From Elusimicrobiota bacterium (GTDB lineage Bacteria; CG03; SLGR01; PWQF01), in assembly GCA_003558145.1 (NCBI GenBank), contig PWMP01000011.1, positions 1 through 5,527 of the forward strand: DNA of 5,527 nt, given 5' to 3'. The notes under the pieces were generated by a model that was given only the letters and a program-made list of their open reading frames with translations, was not told where the DNA came from and ran no database searches. Position 1 is the first letter of the stretch. Each line of letters opens with the position of its first letter. Made by a program: the position numbers and the translations under genes. This document shows positions 1 to 5,527 of this stretch, in pieces.

Positions 1-1333
1 TAAAGAATACTGCGGCATATTCGGAGTTTACGGGCATAAAATGGTCGGAAGGCTTACATATCTGGGGCTTTTCTCGCTTCAGCACAGGGGCCAGGAAAGC
101 GCAGGGCTTGTGGTGGATAATAATGGAGAGTTTCACACGCGAAAAGGGATGGGGCTTGTAAGCGAGGTTTTTGCCGGAAAAGATATTGAAGGCATAGAAG
201 GGACAAATGCAATAGGGCATGTGCATTATTCCAGGAGCGGCCAGAATATGGCCGAAAACATACAGCCCATACTTGTCCGCCATAAGAATATTCCTATTGC
301 GATAGCGCACAACGGAGCAATAACGCGTTCAAAACAAATCCGAAAAGAGCTTGAAGATGACGGGGTGATTTTTACCACCGAAACCGACAGTGAACTCATT
401 CTTAAAATGTATGCCAGGGAAAAGGGGTCCAGAAAGAAAAGACTGATGAATGTACTTAACAGGCTTAAGGGAGCATTCTCTCTGCTTATACTTTTTCCCG
501 GAGAATTATATGCGGTACGAGACCCCCTGGGACTGAGGCCTCTTGCAATGGGCAAAAAAGACGGAACGGTAATTTTTTCTTCAGAAAGCTGCGCTTTTGA
601 CATAGAAGATGCCGAGTATGAAAGAGAACTCAAACCTGGAGAAATAGTTAAAGTCAGTAAAGACGGAGTAGAAAGTTTTTTCCTTGACAGCGCCGAGACC
701 TGCCAGTGCATATTTGAGCTTATATACTTTGCCAGGCCTGATTCGTATGTTTTCGGCCAGAGTGTTTATGAAGCCCGCTTGAATATGGGAAAGCAGCTTG
801 CAATAGAATCACCGGTAGATGCGGATATAGTTATGCCCGTACCGGATTCTGCCAACGTACAGGCCCTGGGATATGCGCGCCAGAGCGGTATCCCTCTGGA
901 ATTCGGGCTTTTGAGAAACCACTACATCGGCAGGACTTTCATAGCGCCTCGCCAGGAAATACGAGACCTGGCCGTGCGGATAAAACATACCCCGATCCGA
1001 AAAGCAGTAAAGGGTAAGAGGGTTATCATGGTTGACGACTCTATCGTACGCGGAACCACGTCAAAAAAACTGGTTAATATGATAAAAAAGGCCGGTGCCA
1101 GGGAAATCCATATGCGTATATCTTCCCCACCTATAAAATTTCCCTGTTTTTACGGAATAGATACGCCCACAAAAAAAGAACTCATTGCTAACCGCAAAGA
1201 TATAAAAATTGAAAAGTTTCTGGGAGTAAAAAGCCTCTACCATCTCTCTCTGAACGGGCTAAAAAAAGCCTGCAGCGGCGGTAACGGGGACGGCTTGTGC
1301 CTGTCGTGCTTTACGGGTGACTACCCGTTATGA
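1..1333 (+). CDS. purF: Amidophosphoribosyltransferase PurF (5' end outside window)
   Basis: This enzyme makes 5-phosphoribosylamine from PRPP and glutamine, the first committed step of purine synthesis, in the cytoplasm. The frame is open to the left edge, so the ATG at 41 is internal. The residues just before it read K-E-Y-C-G-I-F-G. The Cys codon at 11-13 is the expected N-terminal nucleophile of the class II glutaminase domain, exposed after removal of Met or a short propeptide that cannot be seen. The glutaminase part continues with LQHRGQESAG. The phosphoribosyltransferase half has the PRPP loop VIMVDDSIVRGTTS (1022-1063). Four Cys at 707, 1145, 1298 and 1307 match the [4Fe-4S] ligands of the Bacillus subtilis-type enzyme (contexts CIFELIYFARPDS, FPCFYGID, CLSCFTGDYP). 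The protein stops right after CFTGDYPL, so it lacks the roughly 20-residue tail of the Bacillus enzyme. The stop overlaps the purD start (ATGA). Confidence 0.97.
   Translation, partial: KEYCGIFGVYGHKMVGRLTYLGLFSLQHRGQESAGLVVDNNGEFHTRKGMGLVSEVFAGKDIEGIEGTNAIGHVHYSRSGQNMAENIQPILVRHKNIPIAIAHNGAITRSKQIRKELEDDGVIFTTETDSELILKMYAREKGSRKKRLMNVLNRLKGAFSLLILFPGELYAVRDPLGLRPLAMGKKDGTVIFSSESCAFDIEDAEYERELKPGEIVKVSKDGVESFFLDSAETCQCIFELIYFARPDSYVFGQSVYEARLNMGKQLAIESPVDADIVMPVPDSANVQALGYARQSGIPLEFGLLRNHYIGRTFIAPRQEIRDLAVRIKHTPIRKAVKGKRVIMVDDSIVRGTTSKKLVNMIKKAGAREIHMRISSPPIKFPCFYGIDTPTKKELIANRKDIKIEKFLGVKSLYHLSLNGLKKACSGGNGDGLCLSCFTGDYPL
1313..1328 (+). promoter_or_regulatory. Hairpin over the purD translation start region
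   Basis: A perfect 6-bp stem, ACGGGT (1313-1318) with ACCCGT (1323-1328), closes a GACT loop and ends one base before the purD ATG at 1330. The only SD-like sequence for purD is GGGTGA (1315-1320), which matches the GGTGA end of the SD consensus. Four of its bases lie in the left arm of the stem and two in the loop. Translation of purF to its stop would open the stem, so this could couple purD to purF. The bases also encode the conserved TGDYPL end of PurF, so the structure could be incidental. The pairing is seen directly; the role is inferred. Confidence 0.4.
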
Positions 1334-2610
1334 AAGCGAATGTGCTGGTAGTGGGCGGCGGCGGAAGAGAGGATGCCATTGTATGGAAACTCAGCCGCTC
1401 CGATAACACGGAAAATCTTTACTGCATTCCCGGTAATGGCGGTATAACCCGCCGCGCCCTGATTCCCGAAAATTTTCCCTCCACAAATGACAGTATCATA
1501 AAATTTGCAAAAGAAAAATCCATGGATTTTGTTGTTGTCGGCCCCGAACAGCCGCTGGCTGAAGGGCTTGCCGACGGTTTGCGCGCCTTGGGAATAAGCG
1601 TTCTGGGCCCGGGTTCCCAGGGAGCAAGACTTGAAGGTTCCAAATCCTTTGCTAAGAATTTTATGAAAAAGTACAATGTCCCCACGGCGGAATTTGAAAT
1701 TTTTTCCGACAGTACAGCCGCCCTGGACTATTTAAAGACAAAGGAAAAGGTTGTCATTAAGGCGGACGGGCTTTGCGCCGGCAAGGGAGTCTATGTGTGT
1801 TCTTCCCGCGAAGAGGCAACTGCCGCTGTCAGGGAAATTATGCAGGAAAAGAAATTCTCCGAAGCGGGGAATAAAATTATTATAGAAGACATGCTCCGGG
1901 GTGAAGAAGCATCGATTATTGTACTTATGTCACCGGATAATTATTCCGTAATGCTTCCATCCCAGGACCATAAAGCTGTTTTTGAGGGCGATTCCGGGCC
2001 CAATACGGGAGGTATGGGAGCATACGCTCCGACCGGAGCAGTAAACCCCGAAATACTAAAAAAAGTTGAAAAAAATATAATAGGTCCCGTTTCCGATGGC
2101 CTCAGGCGGGAACGGATAGATTACAGGGGAGTTCTTTATATAGGGCTTATGATATGCGATGGTGAGCCCCAGGTGCTGGAATTTAACGTAAGATTCGGAG
2201 ATCCTGAAACGGAAGCAATGCTTCCTCTCTTAAAGACAGATTTTATTGAACTGCTTTCAGGCGTTGAAAGAGATGAGAAAGTAATTTTGGATTGGGAAAA
2301 GCAGGTATGCGTGGATGTAGTTCTTGCTTCGGGTGGGTATCCCGGAAGTTATGAAAGCGGTAAAAAAATTAAAATCAACAGAGAAGATATGCCGGAGGGA
2401 GTAAATATATTTCACGCCGGCACGCAACTGAAAAACGGAAAGCTTTACACCTCCGGCGGAAGGGTTCTTAATGTCGCTGCCCGGGGGAACGATATAGTTG
2501 AGGCGGTAAGGAAAGCCTATAAGGCAATTGAAAGTATCAGTTTTGAAAATATGTATTTCAGGAAGGATATAGGGCACAAGGAGGTAAAAAGATATGAATG
2601 CGGAAAATAA
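1330..2610 (+). CDS. purD: Phosphoribosylamine--glycine ligase (GAR synthetase) PurD
   Basis: PurD joins phosphoribosylamine to glycine using ATP, giving GAR (second purine step). Its substrate is the unstable product of PurF, encoded just upstream. The length, 426 aa, is normal for the monofunctional bacterial enzyme. Domains in order are an N-terminal PurD domain (about 1-100) with VGPEQPL at 70-76, an ATP-grasp domain (about 101-295) with LEGSKSFAK 101-109, KADGLCAGKG 144-153, GEEAS 191-195, SQDHKAV 211-217, GPNTGGMGAY 223-232 and EFNVRFGDPET 284-294, and a C-terminal domain with SGGYPG 334-339 and FHAGT 361-365. The start overlaps the purF stop by 4 nt and directly begins the beta-strand and glycine motif expected at the N-terminus. 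One oddity is that this motif reads GGREDA, with Asp15 where the family nearly always has His (GGREHA). The 3' end overlaps purE by 17 nt. Confidence 0.97.
   Translation: MKANVLVVGGGGREDAIVWKLSRSDNTENLYCIPGNGGITRRALIPENFPSTNDSIIKFAKEKSMDFVVVGPEQPLAEGLADGLRALGISVLGPGSQGARLEGSKSFAKNFMKKYNVPTAEFEIFSDSTAALDYLKTKEKVVIKADGLCAGKGVYVCSSREEATAAVREIMQEKKFSEAGNKIIIEDMLRGEEASIIVLMSPDNYSVMLPSQDHKAVFEGDSGPNTGGMGAYAPTGAVNPEILKKVEKNIIGPVSDGLRRERIDYRGVLYIGLMICDGEPQVLEFNVRFGDPETEAMLPLLKTDFIELLSGVERDEKVILDWEKQVCVDVVLASGGYPGSYESGKKIKINREDMPEGVNIFHAGTQLKNGKLYTSGGRVLNVAARGNDIVEAVRKAYKAIESISFENMYFRKDIGHKEVKRYECGK
2578..2585 (+). promoter_or_regulatory. Ribosome binding site of purE
   Basis: AAGGAGGT is an almost full-length match to the SD consensus, about 9 nt before the ATG at 2594. 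It lies inside the last codons of purD. It settles the purE start, which is followed by a second Met-free N-terminus leading into the first beta-strand. Confidence 0.85.
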
Positions 2611-3085
2611 AAACGCTTATGCGGTTATAATTATGGGATCGGGGAGTGACAAGCCGCACTGCGAAAAAATTTCTGAAAATCTGAAGGAGTTTGGAATACG
2701 CTGTATTATGCACGTTGCTTCGGCTCACAAGGTTCCCGGAAGAGTTTTTGAAATTATTGAAGAAAACAGGCAAAAGGCGTCTCTGTATATTACTGTAGCC
2801 GGAAGAAGCAACGCCCTGAGCGGGGTTGTTGAAGCCTCAACGGAAAAACCCGTCATAGCATCTCCGGTTATAGGGGGAAGCTGGGGCTGGGCGGACATTT
2901 TCTCAACTTTGAGAATGCCTTCGGGAGTTGCACCATTAACCGTATTATCCCCCGATAATACAGCGCTGGCGGCAGCAAAGGTTATAGGAATCGAAAACGC
3001 GCAGGTACGGGAAAAAGTTCAAGAATATCAGCAAAAAAAGAAAAATGAAGTCCTTGAGTCCGACAGGACCATAAACAGTGAGTAG
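2594..3085 (+). CDS. purE: Class II 5-aminoimidazole ribonucleotide carboxylase PurE
   Basis: This enzyme is predicted to carboxylate AIR to CAIR directly with CO2, without ATP. The 163-aa protein has the PurE fold landmarks: the phosphate-binding loop MGSGSD (14-19), SAHK (43-46), AGRSNAL (69-75) and LRMPSGV (106-112). These are class II signatures. SAHK replaces the class I SAHRTP, AGRSN replaces the class I AGGAAHLPG (whose His is absent here), and HCEKI and TVLSP also match the AIR carboxylase domain of animal PAICS and the Treponema denticola enzyme. Class I PurE instead isomerises N5-CAIR made by PurK. No purK is visible here, in agreement. The last 20 or so residues are a charged Lys/Glu-rich tail. 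Class is assigned from motifs only. Translation starts at a strong SD inside purD, so the two are probably co-expressed. A 128-nt gap follows. Confidence 0.94.
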   Translation: MNAENKNAYAVIIMGSGSDKPHCEKISENLKEFGIRCIMHVASAHKVPGRVFEIIEENRQKASLYITVAGRSNALSGVVEASTEKPVIASPVIGGSWGWADIFSTLRMPSGVAPLTVLSPDNTALAAAKVIGIENAQVREKVQEYQQKKKNEVLESDRTINSE

Positions 3086-3124
3086 AAAAAAAGGACTTAA
3101 ATATCTGTTTTTAGCGGACCAAAA

Positions 3125-3158
3125 TGCCGCAGCAGCTTAGATATTATAGACTACGGCA
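3125..3158 (+). repeat. Imperfect inverted repeat in the purE-pit gap
   Basis: TGCCGCAG (3125-3132) pairs with CTACGGCA (3151-3158) at 7 of 8 positions around an 18-nt AT-rich loop. No T-run follows on the + strand, so it is not a convincing intrinsic terminator. It could be an mRNA structure or a protein-binding dyad upstream of pit, or chance. Confidence 0.3.
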
Positions 3159-3201
3159 GAAAGGTTTTCGAAAGCAATTCAAGCAAATTTAATAATCATT
3201 T

Positions 3202-3207
3202 TATAAT
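3202..3207 (+). promoter_or_regulatory. Possible -10 box directly before pit
   Basis: TATAAT, a perfect -10 hexamer, ends 6 nt before the pit ATG. Transcription from it would begin at or next to the start codon and give a leaderless message, which would fit the absence of an SD. The weak point is the -35 side. The best candidate at 17-18 bp is TTCAAG (3178-3183), matching only 3 of 6 bases, and the surrounding DNA is so AT-rich that a TATAAT could arise by chance. Confidence 0.3.
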
Positions 3208-3213
3208 AAAATA

Positions 3214-4428
3214 ATGTCAATATATTTTCTTGCAGCAGCAATAGCGGTAGGCTTCTACATGGCTTGGAACATAGGAGCCAACGATACCGCCAATTCCATG
3301 GCTCCTGCCTGCGGAGCCGGCGCGATAACATTTAAACAGGCTGTTATCATAGCCGGCATTCTCGAGTTTGCAGGTGCCTATTTCGTAGGGACCCATGTAA
3401 CGCAGACCATACGTGCTGAAATAATATCGCCTGAAAGCTTTATAGGCCAGCCCCAGGTAATGGCTTTTGCTCTTTTTGCTGCGATACTAGCAGCCGCCCT
3501 GTGGGTTTTCATGGCTACATGGCGTTCAATGCCGGTTTCGACCACTCATTCTATTGTAGGCGCCCTTACGGGAGTAGGTATCGCTGCCGGCGGAACTTCC
3601 ATGATCGCCTGGGACAGGATAGGGCACATAGTTATTTCCTGGGTTAGTTCGCCGCTTTTCAGCGGAATACTTGCTTTCGCTCTTTTTAAGCTGATAAGCA
3701 TATCCTTTCCGCCAACTGCTATAGGAAAAAAGAGGGTGAAGAAATATTTTCCGGCTTTTATTTTTGTCACTTTCTATATCATATTTCTTTCATTTCTTTT
3801 TAAAACCCCCCTGGGGGAAAACCTTCAGCTAAGTGATTCCTATGTTTTTTCCATTGCAGCACTGCTTTCTCTGGCTGCAACTATTTTTATTTCCGCCCTT
3901 ATAAAGTGGAAAGTAAAAAATTATGACCCGGAAAACATTTTTCGGTTACTCCAGATAATTACAGCGTGTTACGTAGCTTTTGCGCACGGGGCCAACGATG
4001 TGGCAAACGCAGTAGGGCCTCTGGCCGGTATTCTCTCAATATATGAGCACGGATATATAGGAGCTGCTGTAGAGGTCCCGGGCTATGTTTTGGCTATAGG
4101 AGGTTTTGGCATATCTCTCGGAATCTTTACGTGGGGCTACAAAGTAATAAAGACAGTCGGGTGCTCTATAACGGAGCTCACCAACACAAGGGGCTTTTCC
4201 ATTACTTTTTCAGCGGCTACATCCGTTATTATTGCGTCTAAAATGGGGCTGCCCGTGTCAACCACGCATGCAGTGGTGGGCGCCGTGGTCGGAATAGGCC
4301 TTGCAAGAGGACTTGAGGCCGTGGATTTCAGGGTGCTTAACAGGATATTCCTGGCGTGGGTTGTTACCCTGCCGGTAGCTGCTGTACTGGGTTACCTGAT
4401 ATTTAGTGCAAGAGGATTTTTTATTTAG
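3214..4428 (+). CDS. pit: PiT-family inorganic phosphate transporter
   Basis: This is an integral inner-membrane permease of the PiT family (PF01384), taking up inorganic phosphate with a cation (H+ or Na+; not decidable here). The 404-aa protein shows the internal duplication of the family: GANDTAN at 21-27 is repeated as GANDVAN at 259-265, and PVSTTH at 107-112 is repeated as PVSTTH at 347-352. About ten to twelve hydrophobic segments alternate through the protein. The mid-region linker is a short basic stretch (GKKRVKK, 171-177), unlike the large loop of eukaryotic PiTs. The first membrane segment begins at residue 2-3. An in-frame TAA at 3193-3195 and no other usual start codon before it fix the ATG at 3214. 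No SD precedes it, in contrast to purE and the DUF47 gene. The next gene encodes the DUF47 partner common beside pit genes. The substrate is inferred from the family. Confidence 0.95.
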   Translation: MSIYFLAAAIAVGFYMAWNIGANDTANSMAPACGAGAITFKQAVIIAGILEFAGAYFVGTHVTQTIRAEIISPESFIGQPQVMAFALFAAILAAALWVFMATWRSMPVSTTHSIVGALTGVGIAAGGTSMIAWDRIGHIVISWVSSPLFSGILAFALFKLISISFPPTAIGKKRVKKYFPAFIFVTFYIIFLSFLFKTPLGENLQLSDSYVFSIAALLSLAATIFISALIKWKVKNYDPENIFRLLQIITACYVAFAHGANDVANAVGPLAGILSIYEHGYIGAAVEVPGYVLAIGGFGISLGIFTWGYKVIKTVGCSITELTNTRGFSITFSAATSVIIASKMGLPVSTTHAVVGAVVGIGLARGLEAVDFRVLNRIFLAWVVTLPVAAVLGYLIFSARGFFI

Positions 4429-4429
4429 T

Positions 4430-4458
4430 TTGAAAAAATTAGTTCATAACAGTATAAT
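4430..4458 (+). promoter_or_regulatory. Sigma70-type promoter before the DUF47 gene
   Basis: TTGAAA (4430-4435, 5 of 6 to TTGACA) and TATAAT (4453-4458, 6 of 6) are separated by exactly 17 bp. The -35 box begins 2 nt after the pit stop. The predicted transcript would start near 4465, giving a leader of about 27 nt that contains the SD. This is the best promoter match in the window. It would let the DUF47 gene and purM be transcribed separately from pit. Confidence 0.65.
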
Positions 4459-4479
4459 CAATATAGCAAAAGTCAAAAA

Positions 4480-4486
4480 AAGGAGG
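4480..4486 (+). promoter_or_regulatory. Ribosome binding site of the DUF47 gene
   Basis: AAGGAGG is a full SD core with a short 5-nt spacer to the ATG at 4492. It supports that start and contrasts with pit, which has none. Confidence 0.8.
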
Positions 4487-4491
4487 CAGAA

Positions 4492-5160
4492 ATGAGAACA
4501 GTAATTAATAAAATGTTCAGAAAACAGTCAGTTTTTGAAGGATTAAGAAAACATTCCGTTCACGTTAAGGAAGGGTCTGAAAAGATGAAGGAAGCAATAA
4601 TGGCATACCTTCAAGAAGATTATGAAAAATTTAACGATATAACCCTTGAAGTAATGAAAATAGAAAAAAAGGCTGATTGGGTAAAGAGTAATATAAGGAA
4701 TCATATTCCCAAAGGCATCTTCCTTCCTGTTGACAGAATGGATTTTCTCGGCACACTGAAAGAACAGGATGCTGTTCTCGACTCCTGTGAGGATGCGGTT
4801 ATATGGCTTTCCTTCAAAAAAATAAAAATAGATGAAAACATTAAAAAAGAGATACTTGAATACCTCGACAAAACTATTGAAGTAGTTGAACGGCTGGTTT
4901 CCATAGTTGAGAATATTCACAGGCTGATAAGCGCTATTTCCCGCAGGGAAAGAAAAGTGATAAAAAAAGAACTCAAAACCCTGCATTTTGAGGAGGAGGA
5001 AACCGACACAATGGAAAGAGCACTTCTTAAAGAAGTATTTAATTCAGGCAAAGACATGCAGTATATTTATCATGTCACCCACCTGATATTTATTCTGGGG
5101 CGTGTTGCCGACCACAGCGAAAGCGTGAGCAACGGCCTGCGGATGATGATGGCAAGGTAA
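4492..5160 (+). CDS. DUF47 (PhoU-like) phosphate transport regulator
   Basis: This is a 222-aa cytoplasmic all-helical protein of the DUF47/TIGR00153 family (PF01865), distantly related to PhoU and usually encoded beside pit genes. It is thought to control or assist the PiT permease; the mechanism is not established in general. The sequence has no membrane segment and is rich in Lys and Glu along amphipathic helices. Acidic motifs of the E/DxxxD type, used by PhoU-like proteins to bind metal clusters, are visible at E58-D62 and D97-D101, with EEEETD at 167-172. The block FLPVDRMDFLGTLKEQD (77-93) is the most family-typical part, and RVADHSE (204-210) lies in the last helix. It has its own promoter and SD, and its stop is 5 nt before purM, whose SD lies in its last codons. 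The sense strand is visibly more A-rich than in the pur genes. Confidence 0.9.
   Translation: MRTVINKMFRKQSVFEGLRKHSVHVKEGSEKMKEAIMAYLQEDYEKFNDITLEVMKIEKKADWVKSNIRNHIPKGIFLPVDRMDFLGTLKEQDAVLDSCEDAVIWLSFKKIKIDENIKKEILEYLDKTIEVVERLVSIVENIHRLISAISRRERKVIKKELKTLHFEEEETDTMERALLKEVFNSGKDMQYIYHVTHLIFILGRVADHSESVSNGLRMMMAR
5154..5158 (+). promoter_or_regulatory. Ribosome binding site of purM
   Basis: AAGGT covers the last sense codon and the first base of the stop of the DUF47 gene and lies 7 nt before the purM ATG. It is weaker than the purE and DUF47 sites, which suggests purM translation leans on ribosomes finishing the DUF47 gene. Confidence 0.55.
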
Positions 5161-5165
5161 AGAAA

Positions 5166-5527
5166 ATGACTACATACAAAGACAGCGGAGTAGACGTAGA
5201 AGGTGCAGAAAAACTCGTAGAAGAGTTGAAGAAAAAATTCTCTTCTGTGGGCGGTTATGCGGGCTCTGTAGATATGGGCTCCAGCCGTATCGCAGCGACC
5301 TGTGATGGTGTAGGCACAAAGATTATACTTCTCATAAGATTTGGTCTGCACGAAACAGCGGGCATTGACCTTGTTGCCATGAGCGTCAACGATCTGATAG
5401 CGGCAGGAGTTAAACCTGTCTTTTTTATGGATTATTACGCCTGCGGAAAACTTGAAGCAGAGGTTTTCAGAAAAGTTATACAGGGAATAGAAGACGGACT
5501 TAAACAGGTCGGGTGCGCGCTTCTGGG
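5166..5527 (+). CDS. purM: Phosphoribosylformylglycinamidine cyclo-ligase (AIR synthetase) PurM, 3' end outside window
   Basis: PurM closes the imidazole ring: FGAM plus ATP gives AIR, the substrate of the PurE encoded upstream. The visible 120 residues begin M-T-T-Y-K-D-S-G-V-D-V, matching the typical YKDAGVD start of the family, so the N-terminus looks complete. They continue with the glycine-rich GGYAG (29-33), the nucleotide-binding signature CDGVGTK (46-52), GIDLVAMSVNDL (66-77) and the FFMDYYACGKL block (86-96). The frame is still open at the window edge, about a third of the way through a protein of usually 330-350 aa. The gene starts 5 nt after the DUF47 stop, so it is surely on the same transcript as the phosphate regulator gene. 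The spacing ties an essential purine step to the promoter at 4430-4458, besides any read-through from purF. Confidence 0.95.
   Translation, partial: MTTYKDSGVDVEGAEKLVEELKKKFSSVGGYAGSVDMGSSRIAATCDGVGTKIILLIRFGLHETAGIDLVAMSVNDLIAAGVKPVFFMDYYACGKLEAEVFRKVIQGIEDGLKQVGCALL

Larger units (their letters stand above)
3078..3214 (+). pseudogene. Possible frameshifted small ORF between purE and pit
   Basis: A GTG at 3078, overlapping the purE stop (GTGAGTAG), opens a frame of 20 codons that begins V/M-S-R-K-K-G-L-K-Y-L-F-L and ends at TAG 3138-3140. From about 3101 a second frame, with no usual start codon, stays open and reads L-D-I-I-D-Y-G-R-K-V-F-E from 3137. It ends at TAA 3212-3214, which overlaps the pit ATG (TAATG). 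One frameshift near 3131-3140 would join them into a product of about 45 residues touching both neighbours. No family is recognised and there is no SD. Frames this short can stay open by chance, so this is a weak proposal. It could equally be plain intergenic DNA or a 5' leader. Confidence 0.2.

Noticed and set aside
41..43. ATG at 41 as the purF start
   Set aside because: Starting here would remove the CGIFG motif and the catalytic Cys at 11-13, which are in the same open frame upstream.
226..711. 161-codon open frame on the - strand inside purF
   Set aside because: It lies fully opposite a strongly conserved purF coding region, resembles no family, is Ser/Leu-rich in the manner of an antisense shadow and has no promoter or SD of note.
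3125..3175. Intrinsic terminator after purE
   Set aside because: The dyad has an 18-nt loop, one mismatch and no T-run on the + strand, and the reverse strand has no fitting gene to terminate.
3806..3817. CCCCCC-T-GGGGG dyad inside pit
   Set aside because: The stem is at most 4 bp with a 4-nt loop, has no T-run after it, and the bases are explained by coding for KTPLGEN.
4425..4444. Repeat of TTAGTT as a possible Pho-box-like operator
   Set aside because: The two 6-bp copies are 14 bp apart, not the 11-bp period of known Pho boxes, and the AT-rich context makes the repeat likely by chance.
4543..4986. 147-codon open frame on the - strand inside the DUF47 gene
   Set aside because: Its Phe/Tyr-rich product is what the complement of Lys/Glu-rich codons gives. 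The + strand has a recognised family, a promoter and an SD.
5070..5351. 93-codon open frame on the - strand across the DUF47-purM junction
   Set aside because: It is opposite two recognised genes and shows no known domain.

Overview
The window is a stretch of a bacterial purine-biosynthesis operon, all on the + strand, with a phosphate-transport pair set inside it. The order is purF (5' end outside the window), purD, purE, a PiT-family phosphate permease gene, a DUF47/PhoU-like gene, and purM (3' end outside the window). No RNA gene, mobile element or CRISPR array is visible. The only non-coding stretches are 128 nt between purE and pit, 63 nt between pit and the DUF47 gene, and 5 nt before purM.

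Region 1 to 3085 is a tightly packed run. purF and purD share an ATGA stop/start, and purD and purE overlap by 17 nt, with the purE ribosome binding site inside the end of purD. Together they supply step 1 (PRPP to phosphoribosylamine), step 2 (phosphoribosylamine to GAR) and the carboxylation of AIR. PurE carries the signatures of the class II (animal/Treponema-type) AIR carboxylase, which uses CO2 directly. This fits the absence of purK from the window.

Region 3086 to 5160 holds pit and its DUF47 partner, a pairing seen widely in bacteria and archaea. pit has no Shine-Dalgarno sequence. The DUF47 gene has a strong SD and a near-consensus sigma70-type promoter (TTGAAA, 17 bp, TATAAT) just upstream. 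purM starts 5 nt after the DUF47 stop, so this promoter probably also drives purM and whatever follows. The 128-nt gap before pit contains two short open frames that would join into one small ORF if a single frameshift were removed. This may be a decayed gene or chance.

The organism is a bacterium with moderate, slightly AT-leaning composition, many ATA (Ile) and AGA/AGG (Arg) codons, and AGGAGG ribosome binding sites. The Bacillus-type iron-sulfur PurF and the class II PurE together suggest an anaerobic lineage, for example a spirochaete or one of the uncultivated candidate phyla. The phylum cannot be fixed from this sequence alone. The enzymes are ordinary. What deserves a second look is the phosphate module inside the pur operon, the start signals of pit, the His-to-Asp change in the PurD N-terminal motif, and a hairpin at the purF/purD junction.
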